Source of the DNA: Paramecium octaurelia | Lineage: Eukaryota > Ciliophora > Oligohymenophorea > Peniculida > Parameciidae | NCBI GenBank assembly: GCA_905182995.1 | Contig: CAJJDP010000078.1 | Location: 248,001-312,000, forward strand | Reading direction: 5' to 3' | DNA length: 64,000 bases | In this document: positions 37,417 to 51,100 of the stretch, piece by piece | How positions within the stretch are numbered: the first letter of the stretch is position 1 | Layout: each line of letters begins with the position of its first letter | Made by a program: the position numbers and the translations under genes | Notes under the pieces: generated by a model | Databases searched by the model: none | What the model was told of the DNA's origin: nothing | The model's input: only the letters and a program-made list of their open reading frames with translations

Positions 37417-37728
37417 TCTCGATATTTTATATTATTAATTATATAATATATCATATTTTAATTGATTTTAACCAGGAAATTTTAAAAACATTCCAATACA
37501 ATATTGATTACTATTGACCATAATTGTGATTATACTGTCAATAGATGAGGAAGCTTAAATTCTAAGGAAATTTCATCTGAAAATGGAAAATTCTTGATTC
37601 CATTTTAGAACACAGTCATGATCATGAAGAAAATGGGACTATTTAAGAGGGATTCAGAAGAAATAATAAAAGTATATCGTTATAGACTTTATTAATAATA
37701 AAGAACTATTTATTTACATATAATTGGT
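37417..37728. other. spacer between kelch and importin genes
   Basis: AT-rich. It contains the presumed promoter of the kelch gene and the 3' end of the importin gene, whose exact stop depends on the last intron (see that entry). No other gene was recognised. Confidence 0.45.
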
Positions 37729-40700
37729 TCATATTGCTTAATGATGTTTTCTTTTGCCAGTTGTCATAACCTTACAATAAAATAAGTACTCTTACTTTTC
37801 TTGCACTTTCGCTATTGTCGATTCTGACATATTTTAAATAATTGTTTAATTTTAATTGAGTAGAAGTATCTAGCTTTTGTTTAATTAATGCAATAATTTC
37901 GGGATGTCTAAAGATATTAGAACTATAAATCTTACTAATATTTGAAACCCAATATAGTGCTCCTGAACACTGTGAATTCGTCATAGTTTTATAAATCACT
38001 TTTGAATTATTCAATTTGCTATTTAGCCTATTGTCTTTCCTCCTCTTCCAAAATGTCATCTTCCTCATCGTCATCCATCATATCATCACTACATAATTGA
38101 TATATATTGTTTACTCAAAATCTGTTTTTTCTGGTTTCTCATCATTCTCCTAGCTTTCCAAGTTCTTAAGTATTATTTAAATCAAGTCAGTAGTCAACAA
38201 TTGAGGTTCTTATTAGATTAATTTACAAATAGTGAGGATGAATAATTTAATATCATAGCCTGGATGATATTGGGTGCTCAATACTTTGTGATACACATTT
38301 TGAAAATGATCCCCCAATATCTGATAAGATTGTTAGGGTATATAGTAAAAGGCAACCAAAAAAATGGCTGTAATTCTAGAGCGAATAATCCCAGTGACAT
38401 TCTCTTTCGCAATTAATTAAAGCACTTATTGGAACACATAAGCCAATAGGGGTTGACTTATATCATTATTAAGCACTTGGATTCCCAATTGGATGAGAAG
38501 TGCTCCTTCTGCCAGATCAATGTCTTCGAAGGCTTCCTCTTGCATCAGAGTTTGGAGAGACAAATTGAAGTAAATGTGTTGTGCTTGTTCTTGCAAGAAG
38601 TAATTCCTTCCGTAATACATGTACATGTTTAGAGTTTCATACAAGTAGCCTAGTCTGCCAGATTGTTTAGTTATGATATTAGAGAAGCAAGGCAGGATTT
38701 CCCTCTGGAATGGGGATACCTATTAGAGTTTTTAGATGACTGAGGAGATAAACAACACCAATTCTTCATCAAAATTCATTCTGCTTTCATTGATTACGAG
38801 GGATTGATAGATGGGTTACATGGCTTATTCAATTTTGAGAAGGAGAGATGAGAACTCATTGATTGTTGGCAATTATCTAATAACATTCCAGCATCTAGTG
38901 AAATGAATGTATCTATTTGAATCATTGGTGGTCTTGATCAAGGCTTCCTCTTGTATTATTCTTTAGACCAATATTTACACTAGACTAATGATGTAATTTT
39001 CATTTTGAACAAATATCAAGGGGAACTTCTTGAGTAGATTCCCAATCATCTCAAAATGTCTTTCATAAGTACTGAATGCCAAACCAGAAATCAAGGCTGG
39101 AAAGACATTGGCCACTAAACTTCCAGTTTTATGTTTCAACTCATCATCCTCAAACACATCTTTTAATGCATCAATAGACTAATATAATACAACTGGCTCT
39201 TGTGGTTTAGCATATGATATCAATAATTAGATATAATTTAACATAAGCTAAAATTGGGTTTCAACTTTAAACAAATTATCCAAATAGTAGCCAAAAAACA
39301 AGGCAAATCTAACCTTTATTATTTACTCAGTTGTGTTAGTAAAAAATGGCAAATTCGATTATAATAATTACTCCATCAATTAAATGATATCCTGTCTTTT
39401 TTATACTAAATAGCTAATAATTGTCAAAATCATCAAACTGCTTTCTATTCTATCCACAGGAGTAAATTCTTAGAATAACTTCTTATTGGATATCTATTAT
39501 ATGTCTGTCAATATGATTTGCTATTGTTGTTTATTTAATTGAGATTGAGACAATTCTAGAATGCCAGAGGATATAACAACTATTGCCATTTGCGCCAAGA
39601 AAGATGTCGATCCATCGATATGATCACATAAGGTTTCTAATAAGGTTGTTGCTGCTGTTTTTGGTAAATCTGATTCCTGTTTGTCGACAACATCCAATGC
39701 AATATTGACGAACTCTTCTGGTTACTCCTTCATTATTTGATATTCACTCTTGGTAGTTATTAGAAAGGGGTAGATGATATCAGTGATCAAAGCATTCTTG
39801 GAATCTTGGAACTAAGGATACAATTCTGCTTATCCGCCTAAATGTGCCAGTAATCTCAGCATACTACTCAAGATACTAGGCAGAAATTGTTTCCTAATTA
39901 TAGCTGAGAAATTACTATAATATATCTGAGATTCTCGCTTATCTGGTGTATGCAAAGATGGAATACAGCAATAACTAAGTCAGATTGGCTTGTTGATTAT
40001 AAAATACACTATTCTTTTAGTCGTTCTTACTTTTGCTCAATAAGGAGTTGATTAATATTTGCAGACATTTTAATCCATACATTTTCACTTCATTTATTCT
40101 GTTGTCAAATTATTCATTGTTGGTGCAAGAAATTATACAACTTTGGAGAAGATTATTTTGAGGGGAGTATTTAAAAATAGCAAATAAAGTTATTTGGAAG
40201 GATGTTAATTTAAACATCAGATTTTAGAGTGGGATCAAGGACTCTTTGTTGTGAGTTTTCTGTTTGAACAATTTCTCACAGTACTCCAAAACAATCTAAG
40301 CGTAATATCGTATTGTGACTATGTATTCTTCAGACAAGTCTCCTGATTATTCATCCAACCTCTTGAATAGTGGATATACCAAATCAAAGAAATCTCTGAT
40401 CCAATCCAAACCCTGATTAATCACTAGATTGTATGATGACAATTCCAATGAGTCAATCAATGTTTTGAAGAAGAACAATCCTGATTGTATTTCCCACAAC
40501 TAATCACTCTTCACCAATTACCTCATCTTGTTCTCTATGTCTGGTTTGATTGCTAATCATTTATTTTCAGGAATGCCTTACTTTTTTTTATTTTAATCAA
40601 CAAACTCATAGATTTCTACAACAATTGCTTGCACTTCAATGAAGTCTATTGAGAGGTTATCACATCAAAAACCAATTGTGCATGTTCCAATTATATTTCA

Positions 40701-40979
40701 ACTAAATTTATCAGTGCGAAATCTCATACCCTGACTTGATAACATCGTTAAAACTGCAGAATTCAACAAACTGGCTGCCTAACTTTGCACTTTAATATTT
40801 AAGGTATTGTTTTACTGCTATCCTAACTCTTGGCAATCTGAGCAATCGATTAGAAATTTTAGATATTCTCTATCACCGCACTCATCAACTAAATTTCGGC
40901 ATTTTGTCGTTTTGCATTTTCTGTGCTTGTGTATGCCACTACCAGCAACTTATATAGTTCTTGAGCCATTCCCAATAAT
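37729..40979 (-). CDS. importin-beta family nuclear transport receptor
   Basis: ATG 40979 to a stop at 37729-37731. The protein is about 1000 residues of HEAT-like helices: MAQELYKLLVVAYTSTENAK at the start, then QAASLLNSAVLTMLSSQ, DLAEGALLIQLGIQVLNND and LVANVFPALISGLAFS. An acidic loop (DDDMMDDDEEDDILEEEE) precedes a conserved C-terminal helix (HPEIIALIKQKLDTST). This layout fits Sxm1/Nmd5/importin-7/8-type receptors. At least seven introns of 22-29 nt are visible, e.g. 40790-40815 (ends AAG). The last one, 37771-37795, also ends AAG; splicing it gives the basic end RKVMTTGKRKHHQAI. Without it the frame continues to about 37623. The start is 34 bp from a divergent gene. Confidence 0.8.
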
Positions 40980-41013
40980 TTAAATAATTTAAATAATCTA
41001 ATAATTCCTAATT

Positions 41014-41445
41014 ATGAAGACAATTATATTATTAAAATACTTTATATTATTGATTCTTTAAATTATAATCTTGGTACAATCGAGAAAAGCAGGGGACTAT
41101 CTATCATAACTTAATGGTTATACGGAAAAACAATTATTAACTAATCATCTATGTATGCTGTTAATAAAAGAAGATGTTTTGGACATCATCAAATAATAGA
41201 ATGTAACCAAAATTGTATCATATTTTAAAATCTTTAATCTGAAACCCTTTTAGATCTCAGTATTTTACTAAATATCTTAGATTAAGATAAAACTACATTA
41301 CATTCAAATTAAGAAACAGATAAGAAAATACTTAATTACAACGAGATAGTTAAAAAAGAAGATCAAATCTATTTTATTTATTTATTTAAATACCACCTTT
41401 AAATGGGCTACATGTATAAATTACTATAGGTTTCTGAGTAACTGA
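41014..41445 (+). CDS. small secreted or membrane-anchored protein candidate, 143 aa
   Basis: ATG 41014 to TGA 41443-41445 is open under the ciliate code. The first ~24 residues are a strong signal peptide or anchor (IILLKYFILLILQIIILVQS). The rest is Lys/Ile/Gln-rich with no recognised motif. It may contain an unrecognised intron, which would change the C-terminus. Position supports a gene: its ATG is 34 bp from the divergent importin start, the usual promoter arrangement in this window. Confidence 0.45.
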
Positions 41446-41650
41446 AACATTAGAGTAAATGGATGATCTACCCAACACATAATAATAATAGTTTATATAT
41501 ATATATTGAATTAATACATAAAAAATATTAGTATAACTGTAATATGGTACTTTAATATATATAAAGCAATATTAATAAATAATTCATTTTATTATCATTG
41601 ATAGAACTCATCATATATACTCAATAATATTGGATAAGCAAAAGGCAAAA

Positions 41651-42974
41651 TCAAAGGTAAATACATTCCCAAACTAATTATGTAAATGAATGTCTTTACG
41701 TGTATTCAAAAGAAAAAGTATCAAGATCAGAAAAGGAATCATCAATCAAAATATTTACGGAATCTGTTCTACTTACATTCTTGCTCAACAATGTATCCTT
41801 AATGTATTAGACTCGGTTTTCAAATTCTTTTTGACTCTTCAGACTTATTTTGTATTCCCCTTCCGATTAGATAAATTAGATATATTGCAGTTCTTTTATG
41901 AAATTTAAAATGTGCCTTGAAAATTCTCTCCTTTAAAAGTAATCTCTGATTAATTCCAAGGATGGCCTAAAATCTTGATTCTCAATCATTATTTCTTACT
42001 GTTCTTCCAATTATAAAACCTGCATAAATGTATTGAATATATTTTTGAACAATGTTGATTAAGAATTTACTTAAAACATAAAGTATGAAGGTTCTGAATA
42101 ATAAAATTACACATTTTCATTGGTATCTAAATCTATATTAATATCTTCATCCGTTAATATGGTAAGAATATTCATTTGGAAATACTCCTTCCAATTCATA
42201 TTATGTTGTTATTTTGATTGATCCAAAAAATTATTAATTGTTTATTTCTACAACTTAATTCGTTTGTTTGCAATTTCGATGTTGAAGCCATCTATGAACT
42301 TATAGTTTATTCTTATATTTTCCGTTGACAACCCAAAATACTTCTGTAATTTAAGAACACTCTATTCAATTTCAGTAATTACATCAATGCTATGGTTATT
42401 TTCAACTTTTTCTAGAAAATAGTAATAGTATAGATTACTTATGATAAAGAAATCAAAAATCAACAATCTATTGGCATAAAACTATCGACTTTCTAATTGC
42501 AATTCTTTTTCGACAAGAGGGTAAAACTTATTTAAATATCTTCTTAAATTTTTAAATATGGAAGGGTCATTTAAATCTTATGTCATAATGGTAATTTTAT
42601 CCAATTTCTGAATGAATAAAAATGTATATTGTGCTTTCTGTATATTTATAAGCAATCTAGTAGAATGATATTAAATACCCATTCTTATCTTAATCTTAAG
42701 GAATATCCTAGACAATATTAAATTCAATTTCAAATTCAGAATACTTCTAATAAATTGTTTAATTAAATGTATTCATCTCTTCTTCTGTAAAAATGTTCAA
42801 AACATTGAAAGTTAAGTGAGGTTTGATTGCATTTTGTAATTCTTAAATGAGATCAGGCAACTCACTAACATTATACCCTCCATGTTTCTTAGATTGTATT
42901 GTTAAATGCCAGACACCATACATAATGAATAAGAAAGCAATGTAGCTGTACAAACTAATATGCCTATTTTTCAT
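41651..42974 (-). CDS. possible PIG-S (GPI transamidase subunit)-like protein, 433 aa
   Basis: ATG 42974 to TGA 41651-41653 with one intron, 42657-42678 (22 nt, GTA..TAG). Spliced length is a multiple of three. A single N-terminal membrane segment (YSYIAFLFIMYGVWHLTI, residues 9-26) is followed by HGGYNVSELPDLIQELQNAI, similar in position and pattern to the start of PIG-S (membrane anchor, then xLPxxxIxxL). The lumenal part has FNIVQDIPQDQDKNGLL and an ordered C-terminal half. PIG-S belongs to the ER complex that attaches GPI anchors, and ciliate surface antigens are GPI-anchored. The C-terminal membrane helix of PIG-S was not seen, so the assignment is tentative. Confidence 0.45.
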
Positions 42975-43033
42975 TAAATTTATATATAATATATATAATT
43001 TTCTAAACTCATTCTAGGATGCCTACTTGATGA

Positions 43034-43461
43034 TCATGTCTCTATTTTGAGTTAAAAAGCATCTCTGATGAGCAGATATTTATTACTTTGATAAATTTGG
43101 TAATTAGAAAGATGCTCCTGAAAATAGATATTGGATGATTAAACCTTATTTATAATAGCAACCATTAAATAGTATTAGATAACTAATTTACTCTTAAGAT
43201 GGGCTTTCTTTCTAAATTTACTTAACTCAATAATCTAGTCTAAAATCATAACCTTAAAAAAAGAAACAATCAAATTGACTAAGTCCTTCTTGAAAGTATA
43301 GAAAAATATCAAAGTCTATGAGATGAATGTTATTTTGATTAAATTAACTTGTCTTAATAAGTAAGATTTGTCATTTTTACTTATTTAACTTATGAAAGCA
43401 ATAAAAAAATATAAAGAATTATCAAATCAGTTAAAAGTATATCTAAGTTCCAGAAAGACAT
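43034..43461 (-). CDS. weak small membrane-protein ORF
   Basis: ATG 43461 (MSFWNLDILLTDLIILYIFL) to TGA 43034-43036. The first and second halves are in different frames, so an intron near 43330-43390 is needed, and no clean GTA..TAG pair was found. The encoded pieces are hydrophobic at the N-terminus (residues 8-23) and contain ITFISQTLIFFYTFKKDLVN and LVIQYYLMVAIINKV. It may be a real small membrane protein or a decayed gene. Confidence 0.3.
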
Positions 43462-43899
43462 TATTAAAGTTTATCTTTTTTGATATTGAATTATCAAACT
43501 ATAATAATCATTATACCATCATAAAAGGGTTAGGGTTTTTAAATTAGCTTTTAAAAAAAAAATGAGTTGCAAAATCCAATTTCATAAATCTAAATTAATA
43601 AATTGATACAGAATTGTAATAAGTATCAAAAGAAAACATTAATTAAAGATCGAAACTGCTTATAATTAAATATATCAAACTACATAAATAGCTCCATATC
43701 GAAGATATCAAAGAATACTATAGAACAACAAGTTTAAGGATAAATATGTTAAATTCTTATCTGAATGATAAATTATAACAATGAGAACCATTTATTATAT
43801 ACTTATGCCTATTTTACTTTAACTATTTCAAATATAATTGTAAATGATTATCAAAGGAACTGATTATTTATGAAAATCTGTATTATTTCAATTGTACAT
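43462..43899. other. AT-rich stretch upstream of the tRNA
   Basis: No sustained frame was recognised. It contains a short telomere-like string (ggttagggttttt near 43529), which is not a ciliate telomere repeat array. Confidence 0.4.
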
Positions 43900-43973
43900 G
43901 GTCGAGTAGCTCAGTTGGTTAGAGCGTTGGTCTTATGAGCCAACGGTCGCGGGTTCGATTCCCGCCCCGACCA
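43900..43973 (+). tRNA. tRNA-Ile(UAU): tRNA-Ile, anticodon UAU
   Basis: The full cloverleaf can be drawn. Acceptor GGTCGAG pairs with CCCGACC apart from one A-C mismatch at position 6. D arm GCTC..GAGC. Anticodon stem TTGGT/GCCAA with loop CTTATGA, so the anticodon is TAT (reads AUA). T arm GCGGG-TTCGATT-CCCGC. Discriminator A. The TTCGATT loop and D-arm AGCTCAGTTGGTTAGAGC are the internal pol III promoter boxes B and A. A run of seven T follows at once. No intron is present and CCA is not encoded. G at position 37 is unusual after a U36 anticodon. Confidence 0.93.
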
Positions 43974-45192
43974 ATTTTTTTATTTTATATTATTTCTCCC
44001 TCCTTTTTATTTTTACACACTCTAATTAATATAAACTACAAACCTTCATTTCAAATTTAGAACATTCTAATCCTAAAAGAAATTCTCATTTTGCTCTAAA
44101 CCATAAGTTTTTTAACATTTGAATGATATTGTACAATAATAATAATATATTTATGAAGTTTATATCCGATTAATAGGTTAGCCGAACTTGAATTGAAAAA
44201 TATAATATAAATAATGCAATTAATAAGCATTTAGTCATCCCATCAGATATCTCTCAATATGGAACTGTTACAGAGATTATTTGCATACCTTTAAAGAAAT
44301 ACCATTAGTAACTTTAACTATGATGTTTTTCTATAATGAATTTTGAATGTAAAATGCAGTATTATTTAATCTATTTATAAAATATTTATATAAATTTCTA
44401 ATTTCCCTAATAACTGTAAATTAAATTATATAGATTCTTAAATAATTAAATCTTTAGCTAAACAATGAAATGATATATAAACCAATTTGTTAATTTATAG
44501 TTACAGGAATTTCAAAAAGAATAAAGTAGAGTATTGATGCTGATATCATATTCCACAAAATTCTATCTACATTATTTTAGTCGATGGTTATAATTAAGAT
44601 TTCCATAATTGTCACTTAGAAATAAATCAGGATCATAGTTAAAGGAATATAAAACTTTTTCAAAAATTTATTTATAATAATTATATATGTTTAATGTATT
44701 ACAATAATTGCAGAATATTAAATCAATTTTAAAATTTCTAAATAATCTATATGTTTTATAATTTTAACCTTTCTGTTTGCAAGCAAATTCAATTCTAAAT
44801 CTTGATTCAAATTACGTCCACTTATCATTTATGCTCTATAAGTCTTAATAGGGAACTATTTTGCTAAAATACCATAAATTATGCATTTTCATTCATGGCG
44901 ACCTCATTAAATAATGATAATAAATTTTGAAAAATTAAATTTAATTAATTTTATATAGTTATCGTCTTTGTTGATAATTATTTATAGAAATCATAGTCTA
45001 CAAAAAATTAAGCCATTCAATAAAGTAGTGAGAACTTTGCAATTTTTAAACTACCAATTAAATACACGATGTTTAGCAATAGTAATTGAAGGGAATTTAG
45101 GGGTTGAGGTAGATGGGTAAATTCACAAGAAAATTTATTTATAGAAGAGGGTTACAAACATTATTTGTTTTATGACATTATATAATAAAATT
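43974..45192. other. long spacer between tRNA and guanylyl cyclase
   Basis: About 1.2 kb of very AT-rich sequence with frequent TGA in all frames. A 40-codon coding-like scrap occurs near 44190-44320 (plus strand, HLVIPSDISQYGTVTEIICI) without start or continuation, perhaps a gene relic. Nothing else was recognised. The right end should hold the promoter of the cyclase. Confidence 0.45.
43975..43981 (+). terminator. RNA polymerase III T-run terminator
   Basis: Seven consecutive T begin two bases after the tRNA discriminator, the standard pol III stop signal. Confidence 0.85.
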
Positions 45193-48100
45193 ATGAAATT
45201 ATCATAGATAATTTATGAATACCTGCATAGAAAATATGCAAAGACGAAACAAAAGAACGATGATTCATACTCTAAGCAAGTAAATCGTACAATTTAATAA
45301 ACAAGATAGAATTTGAAAATGGAGACACAGTGAATTTAAAGGGCTTCTCTTCTTCTGAATTAAAAAACAAAATCTCCACCATACAATCATTGGGGAGCAT
45401 TCTATGGAGATATATGAAAAGGCCATTCAATTACATTTTCCTTCTGATCAGTATCATATGTCTGAGCATCACTCAAAACAATTCCCAAGTTATTTTTGGA
45501 TTTGTAATACCATTTCTTTTTGGCTTGGTGATGTACTTGATAAAAACCTTGTACTACATGATTTTGGTGCATGATGAAGACAATCTAATTAACCAGAGAC
45601 AAGTGATAGTGTTTAAGAAATTGAAGAAAATAATGTAAAACAAGAAAATCAGTTTAATGGAATATGAGCAAAAATTGAATAGGACTCAATTAATTTCCAC
45701 TTAAAGAGCCGATAGGGGAATGATGCCATCATCTCCTTAAGCTCTGACAGAGTTGAATGAAAGCGCTAAGATCAGTATAATAGAAACAATAAGATGGGAG
45801 GATTTGGAGATTGGAGACATAATAATATTGAAGAGGAACGAGGTTTGTCCTGCAGATTGCCTAATACTGGAGTCGAACCAAGAGAGATTCTACGTGAATA
45901 ACACATGTGTGAATGGACAGACTGATGAAGGGGTAAAGGGTGCAAACGAATTAACATCTTTGCCTAAGATGCATTAATTTAAAGGAAATGGATTTGAATA
46001 CCGATTATTGCTGAGTGGGACAGTGACATTCGATAAGGATTACAAATCCGAATCCTTTTACACTGGATTCATTAGATTGAAGAATGATCCTTAGCCTGTT
46101 GACATAAAGAAGGAGAACATTCTATATCGAGGATAACAATTACAGACTTGTGATTATATATACGGACTTGTTTTAAGTTGCGGTTTGAATTGTCAATATT
46201 ATCATTTGACCAATTTTGAGAAGTCAACGAAATCGTTCTTTGATAGTAGGGTTGATACCTTCTACAAATTCACGTTAATACTTATAATAGTGTTATCTTT
46301 TGGATCTTGGATGATTAAATCAATCAGATTTATTAATGATGGGTGGTAAATATAGTGCTTAGCCGATTACTTTTTGCTTTATCTGAATATGTTTCCGTAT
46401 TATCTGATAGGAGTGTTGGATGTGTTGCAAATTATTTGTTCCAGTTAGAAGATGTTTAAATTCAAAAAGCAGAAGGGTGGTCAGAGTAACGAGAGTCAAG
46501 AGGAATTCAATATCTTTTAGAATCATAAGATGGAATTAAATACGGTGTACAGTAAGTTGAATGCAACCCCTATAGCTGATTTATCTTTGGTGGATTCTGT
46601 CATTTTTGACAAGACTTGTACGTTGACCATTCCGCAATTTAAGATAAAATTAATTTTGATTAATGAAACATTTTATGAGATTCATAATAAAACATTTAAA
46701 AATGCAATTCAATGGAAAAAGTATTAGAAAGATGTGTTGGAGAACTAGGAGATGCTTTTCATTCAAGATTAATCCTTATCTCCTAATTAAATTTCATCTA
46801 TTAAAGTGTCACCCCATCATAGGCCCATGAGTCCCACTAAAAGGACTTCAATACCACCTTGGAGATTGGAGGACAACCTAGTGAATATTGAACCGAATTT
46901 TGAGTAAGATATACGTGAGACAAGTTAATAGGATGAAGCCAATTTCAATGCTGAAGAAATTGCTGACGATCATTCCAAATTGAAAGAGATCCACAGAACA
47001 AAACCACCAAAATTGTTTTAAATTGACTCTTGGGAATCAGGAACTGATCTAGGAGGAATGATAAATCAGTTGAATGAACAAAGAATGATTAAATCCCAAT
47101 CTCCTATCAAAGAGACAGCAAGACGTAAGTTTAGTGAGAGAAGACCAATTTTAGAAAAGATGGAACCCAAAAAGAAATTATCAGCTGATCGATTTTACAA
47201 GACTGATGAATTCAACATTCAATATGAGAGACAAGATGATTTTATAAGTAATGAGAAAGAAATCTATAGTAAATCATTGACTCCAGAATATAGGGGAGTT
47301 ATTGAAGAAGCACTCTTTATCCTCATCATTTGTCATGATACTCAGACTAAGTACCTACAGAAACTAGATTCATTATAATAAGAATTTAACAATCAAATAG
47401 ATGAACTATAAGTTAGTTTAGCTTCAAATTATGACTACAAGTTTATTGGATCTACATTTGGTAAAAGCAAATACATTATTGAAATTAAGGAGAATCTATT
47501 GGAAATCCCAGTGACAGTGACATAATTAGACAATACTAAATTATGTGTAACAACTTAAATTACAGATTATAATAAATTGTTAGCATTTTAATTCAATGAT
47601 AAATTTGAATACATTCAATACATTAGAGAAGATGGATTAGAATTGATAGAAGGTATCAATATGGATAAGGAAGACAAGGATGTTTGGAATGGGATAATCA
47701 ATAAGATTATATAAAGAGGTTGTAGACCAATAATCTATTATAAATGTAATATGGATTAAAATGGCTATAATTTATTTGTAAAGAATCCATTAGAGGAGAT
47801 TAAAAATAAAAATAATTAATTAGAAGTGATTTTAATTGTCGGAGTGTAGGAAAAGATGAAAAAGTAATTGAAGGAGATAATCAATTATTATCATAATGCA
47901 GATATATCTATTTGGATAGCCAGTGGTGATACCAAAAATAAGGTATTACCAGTTGCTTATAAATCCAACATTCTGAAGGAAAATATTCAGGTTCTAACAA
48001 TAGAATCCAATGACATGGTCTCTTAACAAATCAAGTAACACATTTTATGGTGCTACAACAATTTGATTAAACAATTGAGGGAAGAGCAAAATGATAAGAA

Positions 48101-51100
48101 GAATAACGAAAAGCTTGGTAGTCCTAATAGTTATAAGAGAAAATCAGTGAACGTTGCTCGCAGAGCCAGTACAAGAGGTGTTTTAAGTGGGATAAATAAC
48201 AATTTATCAAAAAGTAAACCATTTTGTATAATGATTGAGGGGAAGGCCCTTGAGATCATTGAAAACGATCAAAATTTATATCATCATTTGGCATTTTTAG
48301 TATCCTTTTGTACTCATCTAATTGGATATTCTATGAACAAGTATTAGAAAGGTGTTTTAATTAAGATTCTATAGAAAAAGTAATTGTAAAGAAGAAGAAT
48401 CTTAGTAGTTGGTGATGAAGCCAATGATTCGATTATCATGGAAAATTCAGATTTCGCAATACAAATATAGAATGAAAGGATTAATTAAAATAGTAAAATA
48501 GAAAAGATGGAATAAATTGAGAGACAAAAGAAAGAAAATAATACAAGTTATTCTTAGGTTACAAACAAATTATCAAAATATAAATAGATAAATTCAAACT
48601 ATTCTAAGAAACAGATGGAAAAATTTATCTATTCCAAAGTTAGATATATGAGTACAGCAGATCTAATCATAAAGGATATGAATAATCTAGTTACATTGCT
48701 ATTTTATGACAGTAGAAAACATGCAGAGTTTGTCGAGAACATAATGATCTATGCATTTTATAGATGCTATTTGATTATGTTTTGCCTGTTTTTCCAATGT
48801 ATTTTGGAAATAGAAAATGAAATTCCTCCTCTCTCATACTTCCAATCTATTATGTTTATATTACCCTCTTTGTTATTGTATAAGTAATCAATCCTGAATA
48901 CTCAAAATATAACAGATTTTAAACAACAAGTAGTATACTTTTATAATCAGAATTGGATTCAATTTAGAAAACATAAATATTGGTTGTTCATTTACAAAGT
49001 CTTATTGTTTTCAATTTTTGAATCCTTCATAATCATATTCATTCAGAAGCATATAGACTTTTTTACAAATGATGGCAAAGGTTTCAGTGATGATGCTTAA
49101 TCTCTATAAATGTATACAATAATAATCTTTGTTGAACAAAGTAAATGGATCTACGATAGTATTGTTTATTGGTGGGCCTTATTTATAATCCTATATTTGC
49201 TGACCTTAATAAGCTATATTCCAATCTTTGATGAGACATACTCATAAATTATGCAACACCTGATAAGTGTTTAAAGCGTGTTTTATATCATACTGATTAT
49301 CCTGATTATTTTCACACTCTAACTTTTATTGTTTTAATTTATCCCTTATACTGTTGATAGATTGATGTTTTCAGTAAAAGCCAAGATTGAAATATGTAGC
49401 TTATTGAAGCCAATTGAAATTTATTATTCGAAGAAGAAGATCAATGGCTCACTTTTACTGAATATATAAAAATATGCGTTGAAATTATTTAAAAATGAAG
49501 ATGATATGGACTCATCCATAAGATCAATGTTGTCAGGCATGGCTCTCAGTGAGAAGAGCATAAAAATCAATATGTTTACATAGCAATTCAAGAATATCTA
49601 ATTAGAGACAAAATATTAAATGAATGAATCGAAATCCATTTTAGAATATTATCGATTCTATTATCCGCTGAGTTGGATGTTAGTGGAAGGTGCAATATTG
49701 CTGCAGATTTGGTTTATCAATAAGGATGAAAATTATACTTGGCTATTGTATTTTTCATTTGCATACAATGGCACCTAGATATTGATGGCTCTATTCATTT
49801 ACACATCAGTGTTTAAGAAGCACCATTTCAGATTGTCTAAAATCTTGATCCTATCTCGTCTGTTGTACAAGATCGTATATGATATCTACTTTTTCTAACA
49901 GAACGACAATTCATTAAGTGACATGCTTATTATGCAGTTGTTCATGCTGCAACCATTGATAGATGACAGACCCTTGACCATCATATTCTATTGCATCATA
50001 GTCAACATCAGTTTCATCATCAGATTCAGTGCCAACAACACATCCATCAATTAGAATATCAATTAATACATCATGCTCAACTACTATCTCATTGCATTTA
50101 TGTAGACAGCCTTGAGTAGTGGGATGCATTTGAGAGTGCAAAGGAATTTGAGACAGGAGTTCATCCAGAATTTGTAATTGAATTAGAAAATCAATTCAAT
50201 AAGTGACACTCTCTCGATTCTGATGCCAAAGTTCATCAGAAACATGATAAATCAGAGAGGAGAATTTGACATATAGGAGAACCAAGGAGAAGTGGCAATC
50301 CTATTTTGCGATATCTGTGAATTCGATACTATAATAAAGGTGCAACAATAGAACGTGGTTCACTTACTTGACATCCTATTCAGACAATACGATTCATTGT
50401 GTAATTAATACAATCTGCAGAAGATCGAAACTGTTGGTAAGACTTACATGGCAGCTTCAGGGTTGAAGAATCTAATATCCCAAAATAATATTAATCCAGT
50501 TCTAAGAGCTCTCCAAGTAGCCTTTGAAATGTAGAAGTTTGCTTCAGCCCAGAGTTTTGGCCAGACTGAAAACATTGTAGTGAAAATTGGAGTGCATTAT
50601 GGCAATGTGATTGCTGGTGTAATAGGATATCACAAGCCTCAATTTTCCTTGATCGGTGATACTGTCAATACCACCAGTCGGGTTTGTTCTACTGCATAGG
50701 ATAATCAAATCAAGATATCTGAGGAGGCATACAAGCAGGTCTCCTCTTGTGCTGATTTCACTTTTACTTTGGACCTAGTGGAGGCTAAAGGAAAGGGATA
50801 AATGACTACGTATTTGGTATAGGAAGTAATAAAGGAGAAGGTTTCAAGAAAGAAATTGAGAAAATTCAAAGATGACATGTAGATCTTCATAAATCGAGAA
50901 GATTATGTAGGCAGACAACGGAAATCTATATTTGAATTCAAGAACTCTCGAAAACCTACTATCGTTTAATCCAGTATTAAGATAGTGACACCTTAATTGA
51001 TTCATAAATCGAGTATCAACTTAGATAATCAAAACTTGGCATTAAATAATAGTAATAACAACAATAATGTGTCTCAGCAACATTCTAGAGGGGAATCTGA

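Noticed and set aside
43527-43540. Telomere-like string gggttagggttttt
   Set aside because: A single short occurrence inside the window. Paramecium telomeres are mixed TTGGGG/TTTGGG arrays, so this is chance sequence.
44190-44320. Coding-like scrap in the spacer before the cyclase gene
   Set aside because: Only about 40 codons, no start, no continuation and no splice signals. Too weak to call a gene.
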